Assembly (NCBI GenBank): GCA_946623295.1
Contig: CAMOQY010000105.1
Location: 1-5,650 of the forward strand
Reading direction: 5' to 3'
DNA: 5,650 bases
DNA from: an uncultured Lachnospiraceae bacterium
Lineage (GTDB): Bacteria; Bacillota; Clostridia; Lachnospirales; Lachnospiraceae
Below are positions 1-5,317 of the stretch, one piece after another. The position numbers and the translations under genes are program-made. Position 1 is the stretch's first letter; every line of letters begins with the position of its first letter. The notes under the pieces were generated by a model, which did not search any database, was not told the DNA's origin, and worked only from the letters and a program-made list of their open reading frames with translations.

Positions 1-57
1 TCCGGTCAGCGGCTTTGTCAAGATCTCACGTGCGACAGTTTCCCCCATGCATACCCC

Positions 58-99
58 AGTTAGGGTCTTTTTTGAAAAATCCGCAAAAAGACCCTAACT
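58..99. repeat. Palindromic 42-bp repeat, copy 1
   Basis: A perfect inverted repeat: 15-nt arms AGTTAGGGTCTTTTT (58-72) and AAAAAGACCCTAACT (85-99) around a 12-nt loop, TGAAAAATCCGC. An almost identical copy lies at 132-173, differing at one loop base (C81 versus T155). The element is nearly symmetric, so it can fold on either strand. On the minus strand it is followed by GC-rich sequence (CTGGGGTATG), so this copy alone lacks a terminator U-tract. The tight sequence identity, including the loop, is more than terminator function needs and suggests a REP/BIME-like dispersed element. That reading is inference, since only two copies are visible here. Confidence 0.85.
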
Positions 100-123
100 T
101 TCGACTCTGTCAGAGGCTGCGCG

Positions 124-173
124 ATAAGAAAAGTTAGGGTCTTTTTTGAAAAATTCGCAAAAAGACCCTAACT
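124..173 (-). terminator. Probable intrinsic terminator of the transporter gene
   Basis: Read on the minus strand, the 15-bp stem of repeat copy 2 ends with ACT and runs into TTTCTTATC, giving a U-rich tail directly after a strong hairpin. It lies 46 nt past the transporter stop, a normal terminator distance, and no other hairpin with a T-run lies between. The stem carries five A-U pairs next to the loop, which is atypical, so termination is plausible rather than certain. Confidence 0.5.
132..173. repeat. Palindromic 42-bp repeat, copy 2
   Basis: Second copy of the element at 58-99, in the same orientation with a 74-bp period. Arms are 132-146 and 159-173, and the loop is TGAAAAATTCGC. The 32 bp between the copies contain a small palindrome, CTCTG-T-CAGAG (105-115). 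The copy lies 46 bp downstream of the transporter stop codon, so every transcript from that gene would contain it. Two same-orientation hairpins separated by a short linker resemble paired REP units, but the family cannot be named from the sequence alone. Confidence 0.85.
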
Positions 174-219
174 CCGAATTCAACTATGAAATTATAATGC
201 CGCAGCACTGCCCGGGCTC

Positions 220-1608
220 TTACAGTTTAAGCACTCCGAAGGTTTCCAGCAGTCCAAGCACAAGAACGACTGCGATGATGACAGGGAGGATCCACTTCAT
301 ATAGAAGAACATCCACTGCTTCACTCGCATGCCTTTGCCCGCGTTGGCCTCGGCAATAAAGTTCTCCCAGCCCCAGCCGCTCTTGCGCGTACAATAGACG
401 ACGTAGATGAGCGAGCCGATAGGCAGAGCCAATGTAGATACGAAAAAATCGAGCAGATCCATGACTCCGGTGCCCTCTCCGAGCGGCTGGAAGGCTGCCC
501 AGTCGGTGAAACCGAAAACCACAGGCAGGCTGATTGCAAAGAGGAATGCCAGGTTGATGCCGCAGGATTTCCTTCTCCCCCAGCCAAATGCATCCATGCT
601 CATCGCGATGCAGTTCTCAAATACCGCAAATACGGTGGAAAGCGCCGCGAATGTAAAGAACAGGAAGAACAGCGTGCCCCAGAGTCTGCCGAGTGCCATG
701 CTGTTGAATACCTGAGGCAGCGTAACAAAGATAAGGCTGGGGCCTGCATCGGGAGTAACTCCAAAGGCAAAGCAGGCAGGGAAGATTATAAGACCGGCCA
801 TAAACGCAGCAAGCGTATCCAGTCCGATAACTCTCGCGCTCTCGCCCATGAGCGAGCGATCCTTCCCAATATATGATCCGAAAATGGCCATGGCTCCGAT
901 ACCGAGCGAAAGCGTAAAGAAAGCCTGCTTCATGGCGCCGTAAACTACATTGATATTGATCTTTGAAAAATCGGGCTTCAGATAGAACAGCAGACCGGCT
1001 CCGGCGTCCTTGCTCGAAAGATCCAGATTGATCCCGTGGATCGCCAGGACGAGCATCAGGGCAAAGAGTCCAAGCATCATCCACTTGACAGCTTTTTCCA
1101 GGACCTTGCTTACATCAAAGGCGCAGACGCCCACACCCACGACCACTATGATCAGCGCATAGAGGATCATGGAAGTATTATCGCCGACAGTTGCTCCAAA
1201 AGCCGCACCGACGGCGTCATTGTCCACTCCTGCGAGAGCCGCGCCCTTATTGGAGAGATAATCCACAAAATATTTGAGCACCCAGCCCGCAACTACCACA
1301 TAAAAAGCCATGAGCGCATAGTTTGCAGCCATGGAGACATAGCCGTGGATATGCCATTTCTGACCGGGTTTTTCGAGCTGCTGGTACATCTTGACCGGGC
1401 TCTTCTGGGCCGCGCGTCCGATCGCGAACTCACAGGTCATCACGGGAAGCCCCAGTATAATAAGAAAGACCAGATATACCAGTACAAAAGCAGCCCCGCC
1501 GCCCTGTCCAACCATCCACGGGAACTTCCAGACGTTCCCAAGGCCTATCGCGCACCCTGCGCTCAGAAGCAGGAATCCAAGCCTGCTCGCGAGTCTGTTT
1601 TTAGCCAT
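220..1608 (-). CDS. Sodium-dependent transporter, NSS/SNF family
   Basis: A 462-aa inner-membrane symporter of the neurotransmitter:sodium symporter family, whose bacterial members couple uptake of amino acids to the Na+ gradient. TM1 (residues 9-31) carries the unwound signature SAGCAIGLGNVWKFPW, with A20 and N25 matching Na1-site A22 and N27 of LeuT. Lys28 takes the place of the LeuT gate Arg30, as in many bacterial members. TM6 carries FFTLSLG (230-236), and TM8 carries AALST (321-325) at the Na2 site, with Ser/Thr swapped relative to the LeuT Thr354-Ser355 pair. I count 11 hydrophobic helices (near 9-31, 38-60, 88-115, 147-165, 172-193, 225-248, 262-284, 303-335, 349-367, 382-405 and 437-459), like MhsT and Tyt1 rather than 12-helix LeuT. 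The start is supported by AGGAG (1617-1621) 8 nt upstream. It is transcribed alone from its own promoter. The substrate cannot be deduced; a hydrophobic or aromatic amino acid is a guess from family members. Confidence 0.93.
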   Translation of the reverse strand: MAKNRLASRLGFLLLSAGCAIGLGNVWKFPWMVGQGGGAAFVLVYLVFLIILGLPVMTCEFAIGRAAQKSPVKMYQQLEKPGQKWHIHGYVSMAANYALMAFYVVVAGWVLKYFVDYLSNKGAALAGVDNDAVGAAFGATVGDNTSMILYALIIVVVGVGVCAFDVSKVLEKAVKWMMLGLFALMLVLAIHGINLDLSSKDAGAGLLFYLKPDFSKININVVYGAMKQAFFTLSLGIGAMAIFGSYIGKDRSLMGESARVIGLDTLAAFMAGLIIFPACFAFGVTPDAGPSLIFVTLPQVFNSMALGRLWGTLFFLFFTFAALSTVFAVFENCIAMSMDAFGWGRRKSCGINLAFLFAISLPVVFGFTDWAAFQPLGEGTGVMDLLDFFVSTLALPIGSLIYVVYCTRKSGWGWENFIAEANAGKGMRVKQWMFFYMKWILPVIIAVVLVLGLLETFGVLKL

Positions 1609-1640
1609 TGTTTACTCTCCTCTCCAGAAAATTATGCATA

Positions 1641-1669
1641 AATATATCACTTAAATGAAAAAAGCGCAA
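1641..1669 (-). promoter_or_regulatory. Promoter of the NSS transporter gene
   Basis: On the minus strand there is a -35-like TTGCGC (1664-1669; 4 of 6 consensus bases), a 17-bp spacer, and -10 TATATT (1641-1646) preceded by TGA, which makes an extended -10. Transcription would begin near 1634, leaving a leader of about 25 nt that includes the GGAGAGGAGAG ribosome binding region. A second, weaker -10 candidate, CATAAT (1632-1637), has no good -35. Found by eye only. Confidence 0.55.
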
Positions 1670-1687
1670 CAAAATCATGTGATAAAA

Positions 1688-1721
1688 TTCATAATTATGT
1701 TATTTAACAAATAATTATGAA
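1688..1721. repeat. AT-rich inverted repeat, operator- or terminator-like
   Basis: Arms TTCATAATTAT (1688-1698) and ATAATTATGAA (1711-1721) are perfect 11-nt inverted repeats around a 12-nt spacer that itself contains GTTATTTAAC. ATAATTAT is self-palindromic, so the same bases also form a direct repeat of ATAATTATG at 1691 and 1711, exactly 20 bp apart. The dyad lies about 20 bp upstream of the transporter -35. Two readings are possible: a binding site for a dimeric regulator of the transporter, or, because the minus strand continues into TTTTATC, a weak terminator for the upstream PHP gene. The near absence of G and C in the stem argues against efficient termination. Confidence 0.55.
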
Positions 1722-1812
1722 AGATGATGCATGTAAGCCGCCCTCGGTCGGGGTCCAAGTATGCACAAACCACCTTCAACCGGCGAGTTCGGATCTGGGA
1801 GTCGGCAAAGCT
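1722..1812. other. GC-rich intergenic stretch of unknown role
   Basis: About 90 bp between the PHP stop codon and the AT-rich dyad. It is clearly richer in G and C than the 110 bp to its left. It has no convincing stem with a T-run, no tRNA-like fold and no ORF with a ribosome binding site. Reading frames are open on both strands for short distances without a plausible start. It may be a decayed gene end or a dispersed intergenic repeat; nothing in this window repeats it. Confidence 0.4.
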
Positions 1813-2661
1813 CTATCGCGCGCGCAGATATCTTTCCATCGCTTCAAGGTATTCGTCCGGCACCTCGAGATCTCCGTATCCGACGCCGATCCTGATACCA
1901 GGCTTCACTGCGCTCCCATGGTAATCGCTGCCTCCCGAGCGAAGCTTGCAGCATTCCGAGGCGATACCCTCGGCCCGCGAACGAAGATCGTCGTTAAATT
2001 CAGAATATCTCGTCTCAAGTCCGTCGGCGCCGTACTCCAGGATCATGCGGCAGACCCTCTCCGCCTCGTCGATATCCTTTCTGGATATCTGATGAAAATG
2101 CGCCACAAACGCAAGACCGCCTGCCTGATGGATCACATCCACCGCCTCCATCGGCGTGCAGGACACCTTGGGAATATAGGCGGGCTTTCCGTTTTCCATC
2201 AGCGACGTTATCGCCTCTCCCGCCGTGGCAAAATATCCCTTTTCCGCAAGAACCTTTCCGAAGTTGCCCTTTGTCATTACCTGGCCTCTGGTAAAATCGG
2301 GGAAATCATCGAAATCCACCTTATATCCCAGCTCCTGCAGGCGTTCTATCATGGCGATATTGCGGCGAAGCCTGCGCGAGACCAGCTCATTGCTGAATTT
2401 AGTCAGCGCCTCGGATGCAGGATCTATAAACAGACCGGTTATATGAGTATTGCGGCCCTCGTATTTGGCGTTTATCTCGATACCGGGGATGACGCGTATG
2501 CCCTTTTCCGGGCCAAGTCTGATCGCCTCGTCAATCCCGCGCACCGTGTCATGGTCGGTGATAGCCACAGCGTTTAACCCCGCCGCGACCGCCATATCCA
2601 GCACTTCCGCGACCGAATGTGTCCCATCCGAATTGTTTGTGTGTACATGCAGATCTATCAT
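1813..2661 (-). CDS. PHP-domain phosphoesterase (YciV/RnmA-like)
   Basis: A 282-aa cytoplasmic metal-dependent phosphoesterase of the polymerase-and-histidinol-phosphatase (PHP) family. All expected metal ligands can be seen: H5 and H7 in DLHVHT, D12 in SDGT, H37 in ITDHDT, E62 in GIEIN, H73 in THITG, H188 in AHFH, and D246 with H248 in GSDYHG. The order and spacing match the YciV/RnmA group. Characterised members trim the 5' ends of rRNAs (E. coli RnmA) or hydrolyse 3',5'-bisphosphonucleotides and AMP (CV1693), so either RNA or small nucleotides could be the substrate here. The length is normal for the group and no polymerase domain is attached. The ATG overlaps the stop of the alanyl-tRNA editing gene (ATGA), and AGGAG stands 6 nt upstream inside that gene, implying coupled translation. 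The stop (TAG) follows three Arg/Ala codons, and no strong terminator is visible downstream. Confidence 0.9.
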   Translation of the reverse strand: MIDLHVHTNNSDGTHSVAEVLDMAVAAGLNAVAITDHDTVRGIDEAIRLGPEKGIRVIPGIEINAKYEGRNTHITGLFIDPASEALTKFSNELVSRRLRRNIAMIERLQELGYKVDFDDFPDFTRGQVMTKGNFGKVLAEKGYFATAGEAITSLMENGKPAYIPKVSCTPMEAVDVIHQAGGLAFVAHFHQISRKDIDEAERVCRMILEYGADGLETRYSEFNDDLRSRAEGIASECCKLRSGGSDYHGSAVKPGIRIGVGYGDLEVPDEYLEAMERYLRAR

Positions 2662-3896
2662 TTTTCGCTCCTGTTGACAAAGAACTCTCTTATTTGCGCA
2701 GCCGAAGCCTTTACCGTTCCCTGGATCATATTATCCTTTCCGCCGCCGCGGCCGTTCAGGCTCTCTCCGATGGATCTCGCAAGCGCGCGGAGATCCCCGC
2801 TATCGCTCCCGATAACGTACCCGTAGCCGTCCGTATCATTTCCGAAAAAAACAGCCTTCGCGATGCCGCTTCCCGGCGCCGTCTCATTAACAAACCTTCG
2901 CACCACGTCCCCGGAGACCGGCGGAACAATACAGAGCGATACTCCTGCGATATTCTCTCCGGAGCATTTCGCGAGATATTCCGCCTGCCAGCGCTGCACC
3001 TCATACTCCGCAGCCGCAAGCTCATCCTTGAGCTTTGACACACGCGTCCCGAGTTCTTCCCTCGGTACCGACAGCTCCTCACCGAGCTCCTGAAGCGACG
3101 CAAGCGCCATATCGTAGTCTTTTACGGCTCTGCCGCCGCACTTTATGGTAAGACGCACGCCGCCCTTGTAGTTTGCCATATCCACTATCTTGATGACGCC
3201 GATCTGCGCAGAGCTCTTTACATGCGGAGCGCAGCAGGCGCACAGGTCATACCCCGGCACCTCGACGAGCCTGACCTGCCCCTCGATGCTGATCTTGCTG
3301 CGGTATTCGATCGAAGCCTCCTCTTCCTTTGTCGGAAAAAGCGTGTTGAACGGAACATTTTTCCAGATCGCTTCATTTGACAGACGCTCGATCCGCGTCA
3401 CGTCCCCGGCGGTAAGCACGCCGTTGAAGTCAAGCGTGGTCTTTTCATCCGTCAGTCTGAAACCGACGTTGTCAAATCCATACAGCTTGTGAACCAGTCC
3501 GGAAACGATGTGCTCCGCGCTGTGCTGCTGCATCCTGTCGTAGCGCAGCTCCCAGTCGATAGCTCCCTCTACCTGCGTACCGGGCGCGATAAATTCGGAA
3601 ACATGGTGGTAGATGATCCCTGCTTTTTCGGTCGTGTTACTGACCGCGATCGGGCCGCCGCACCGGGTTCCCGCTGCGTTTTCATCGCCGGAGCAGCCGC
3701 AGATCCGCAGCTCTCCCCTGTCACCCTCCTGTCCGCCGCCCTCGGCAAAAAAAGCGGTGCGGTCAAGCTCGACAAGGAACTCCTCTCCCAAAGGAGTGCA
3801 GCTAACAACGACGGCCGTAAATTCCTTCATCTCGCTGTCGTCATAGTAAAGTCTGATCGTTTTTGAAAAATCCTGCTGATGCATTTTTTCTGTCAC
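2658..3896 (-). CDS. AlaX-type alanyl-tRNA editing protein with DHHA1 domain
   Basis: A free-standing relative of the alanyl-tRNA synthetase editing region, expected to hydrolyse mischarged Ser- or Gly-tRNA(Ala) in the cytosol. In 412-aa numbering from the chosen GTG, FFAEGGGQEGDRG (49-61) is the family's glycine-rich motif. Zinc ligands are H125 and H129 in HSAEH, and C221 and H225 in CCAPH. A charged helical linker (about 270-310) leads to a C-terminal DHHA1 domain ending in GRGGGKDNMIQG (382-393). No aminoacylation domain is present. GTG 3896 is preferred because GGAG lies 10 nt upstream and the -10 element near 4000 would start RNA close to 3991. That rules out the longest frame, a TTG at 3992 sitting at the transcript's first bases. 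ATG 3884 (408 aa) is the main alternative but lacks a ribosome binding site; ATG 3950 is also possible. Residues near 66-79 form a Cys-containing insert. The stop overlaps the next gene's ATG. Confidence 0.88.
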   Translation of the reverse strand: MTEKMHQQDFSKTIRLYYDDSEMKEFTAVVVSCTPLGEEFLVELDRTAFFAEGGGQEGDRGELRICGCSGDENAAGTRCGGPIAVSNTTEKAGIIYHHVSEFIAPGTQVEGAIDWELRYDRMQQHSAEHIVSGLVHKLYGFDNVGFRLTDEKTTLDFNGVLTAGDVTRIERLSNEAIWKNVPFNTLFPTKEEEASIEYRSKISIEGQVRLVEVPGYDLCACCAPHVKSSAQIGVIKIVDMANYKGGVRLTIKCGGRAVKDYDMALASLQELGEELSVPREELGTRVSKLKDELAAAEYEVQRWQAEYLAKCSGENIAGVSLCIVPPVSGDVVRRFVNETAPGSGIAKAVFFGNDTDGYGYVIGSDSGDLRALARSIGESLNGRGGGKDNMIQGTVKASAAQIREFFVNRSEK

Positions 3897-3991
3897 TGCG
3901 GCCGCGCTCCAGCGGCCTGTCTGATATACGGGTCGCCCGGTCTGCGGCATCCCGCCGCGTTTTCCGGTATCGACCCACCCTTTGCCAAACA
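3897..3991 (-). promoter_or_regulatory. Structured 5' leader of the alaX-PHP operon
   Basis: Between the predicted transcription start (about 3991) and the GTG start, the minus strand holds three consecutive small GC-rich inverted repeats. They are GCGGC-GGGAT-GCCGC (3944-3958), CGGG-CGA-CCCG (3929-3939) and GGCCGC-TGGAGC-GCGGCC (3900-3917). The last presents the GGAG of the putative ribosome binding site in its 6-nt loop. This could modulate translation initiation. It does not match any riboswitch or T-box pattern I recognise. If the true start were further upstream, this stretch would be coding and the stems incidental. Confidence 0.35.
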
Positions 3992-3997
3992 ATGTAC

Positions 3998-4026
3998 ATT
4001 ATATCCGAACGCTGTGATTCAATCTA
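3998..4026 (-). promoter_or_regulatory. Promoter of the alaX-PHP operon
   Basis: A perfect -10 hexamer, TATAAT, occurs on the minus strand at 3998-4003. The base block 17 bp upstream, TAGATT (4021-4026), matches only three of six -35 bases; a closer TTGAAT (4017-4022) has too short a spacer (13 bp). The region further upstream (about 4027-4050) is A/T-rich and could act as an UP-like element. Its position after the tsf terminator and before the editing gene fits an independent promoter. Confidence 0.5.
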
Positions 4027-4129
4027 TATAAAAATGCGAAATAAAATTACGTCCGTATTCCGGCAGTACAAATCGAATGCCGCTGTCCTGCGCTTGGCAC
4101 CGGCGCGGGAAATCCTCTTGCAGCCGCAT
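4027..4129. other. Intergenic spacer between the tsf terminator and the alaX promoter
   Basis: This is the remaining part of the 327-bp gene-free gap between the editing gene and tsf. It holds an A/T-rich segment (about 4027-4050) adjoining the promoter and a mixed-composition segment up to the terminator. I see no ORF with a start signal, no strong inverted repeat and no RNA gene. Confidence 0.5.
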
Positions 4130-4158
4130 AAAAAAACTCCAGCGATTTCTCGCTGGAG
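4130..4158 (-). terminator. Intrinsic terminator of the rpsB-tsf operon
   Basis: On the minus strand, the perfect 8-bp stem CTCCAGCG/CGCTGGAG (4151-4158 and 4137-4144) around loop AGAAAT is followed immediately by seven T residues (4136-4130). It lies 65 nt past the tsf stop. This is a textbook rho-independent terminator. On the plus strand the same stem is not followed by a T-run, so it acts in one direction. Confidence 0.9.
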
Positions 4159-4159
4159 C

Positions 4160-4198
4160 AAAAATCTGATTTTTGGATCGCCGCATCTCTGCGCGGCG
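4160..4198 (-). repeat. Additional inverted repeats upstream of the terminator
   Basis: Between the tsf stop and the terminator there are two more dyads: CGCCGC/GCGGCG (4179-4184 and 4193-4198, 8-nt loop) and AAAAATC-T-GATTTTT (4160-4174). Neither has the stem-plus-T-run form of a terminator. They may add structure that protects the 3' end or helps pausing. The role is uncertain. Confidence 0.35.
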
Positions 4199-4223
4199 GT
4201 GTAAATAAAAGTGATTCGGCTGA

Positions 4224-5315
4224 TTACTGTCCCATCTGCTTGGCGACTTCCTCAGCGAAGTTCTCCTCGCGCTTCTCCATGCCTTCGCCGGTCTCGAAGC
4301 GGACGATCTTTTCGATCTTAAGAGACTTGTCTACGGAGGCAAGATACTGAGCTACGGTCTGCTTGCCATCCTCGGCCTTGACGTAGACCTGCTCCATGAG
4401 GCAGATATCCTTGATCTGCTTGGCAACACGTCCGTCAACCAGTCCGCAGAAGATCTTGTCGGAGGTGATCTCCTCTTTGTTCCTCATGGCGATAGCGGCT
4501 ACCTGAGGCTTTGCCTCATCGGAAAGGAAGTTGAAGAGGTTGTTCAGATTGTTCTTCTGCTCCTCGTAGATAGCGGCGTCAGCGTCGGACCATGCCTTCT
4601 CAGCCAGAGCCTGATTGATAAGCTTGATCAGGATAGGCCTGGGCAGAGTCTCGGGAGTGTTCAGAGCGCTGTCGACGGTGAAATGTCTCAGCCTCTCCTG
4701 CTCCTCGGCGGAGATGTCCTCTCTGGAAACGAACTGGGGATTCATTGCTGCGACCTGCATGGCGATATTTCTGAGGGCCTCGGAAGCGGCAGCCTCATCG
4801 CCGTCGCACTTGCCGGAGACCAGAACGCCGATGCGTCCGCCGCCGTGGGTGTACGAAACCAGGATGCCATCGGTATGGACCTGCTCGAAACGGCGGATGG
4901 AAAGCTTCTCGCCGATGACTGCGATCTTGGAGGAAAGCTCCTCGGCTACGGTCTTGGTGGTATCCAGAGCCCAGGGCTCAGCCAGGAAAGCATCGATATC
5001 GGCGGCCTTGGTGGTCAGGGCCTGCTCGGCGACCTGCTCGACATAAGCCTGGAAATCAGCATTCTTCGCAACGAAGTCTGTCTCGGAGTTGACCTCAACG
5101 ACAACAGCATCCTTGCCTTTAACTATGGTCTTTACAAGTCCCTCTGCAGCGATGCGGCTGGCCTTCTTCTGAGCGGCGGCAAGGCCTTTCTCACGAAGAA
5201 AATCCACAGCGGCGTTCATGTCGCCGTCGGTAGCGGAAAGAGCCTTTTTGCACTCCATCATTCCGGCGCCGGTCATCTCGCGCAGTTCTTTTACCATTCC
5301 TGCTGTGATCTGCAT
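4224..5315 (-). CDS. tsf: Elongation factor Ts, long form
   Basis: EF-Ts is the guanine-nucleotide exchange factor that regenerates EF-Tu-GTP during translation elongation in the cytoplasm. Residues 1-60 are the UBA-like N-terminal domain (VKELREMTGAGMMECKKAL), and TDFVAKN (79-85) is the core motif that inserts into EF-Tu. The core continues through HGGGRIGVLVSG (157-168) and ends with VRFETGEGMEK (338-348). At 363 aa it is much longer than E. coli EF-Ts (283 aa). The extra length sits between ISAE (201-204) and VDGR (293-296), where about 95 residues replace the roughly 34 of E. coli that form part of the coiled-coil protrusion. This segment is mostly helical-looking and in frame with no base-composition break, so it does not resemble a frameshift. 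The ATG lies 2 bp after the rpsB stop, with AGGAGG 7 nt upstream. A terminator follows; pyrH is not next. Confidence 0.96.
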   Translation of the reverse strand: MQITAGMVKELREMTGAGMMECKKALSATDGDMNAAVDFLREKGLAAAQKKASRIAAEGLVKTIVKGKDAVVVEVNSETDFVAKNADFQAYVEQVAEQALTTKAADIDAFLAEPWALDTTKTVAEELSSKIAVIGEKLSIRRFEQVHTDGILVSYTHGGGRIGVLVSGKCDGDEAAASEALRNIAMQVAAMNPQFVSREDISAEEQERLRHFTVDSALNTPETLPRPILIKLINQALAEKAWSDADAAIYEEQKNNLNNLFNFLSDEAKPQVAAIAMRNKEEITSDKIFCGLVDGRVAKQIKDICLMEQVYVKAEDGKQTVAQYLASVDKSLKIEKIVRFETGEGMEKREENFAEEVAKQMGQ

Positions 5316-5317
5316 AA

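Noticed and set aside
58..173. CRISPR array made of the two 42-bp repeats
   Set aside because: There are only two copies with a 32-bp gap, the repeat is a complete long palindrome with T/A runs, and there are no cas genes in the window. A paired hairpin element fits better.
1036..1641. A 201-codon plus-strand open frame opposite the NSS transporter
   Set aside because: It is antisense to a clear membrane protein, its sequence has no family resemblance, and there is no promoter or ribosome binding site.
1717..2577. A 286-codon plus-strand open frame opposite the PHP gene
   Set aside because: It is antisense to a gene with all PHP metal ligands, has no ribosome binding site at its ATG, and its product is rich in Arg/His without a recognisable domain. 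It is a GC-driven shadow.
3859..3873. TTTTTGAAAAATCC recurs here and near 963, resembling the inner part of the 42-bp repeats
   Set aside because: In both places it simply encodes Asp-Phe-Ser-Lys on the minus strand, and the flanking arms of the repeat are missing, so it is coincidence.
2658..3992. The alanyl-tRNA editing gene as a truncated alanyl-tRNA synthetase
   Set aside because: The editing and DHHA1 regions are complete, the gene has its own promoter and leader, and the length fits free-standing AlaX-DHHA1 proteins, so it is not a broken alaS.
4427..4715. A frameshift or mobile insertion inside tsf explaining its extra length
   Set aside because: The frame is continuous, codon use and composition match the flanks, no inverted or direct repeats border the segment, and the conserved C-terminal EF-Ts motifs resume normally.
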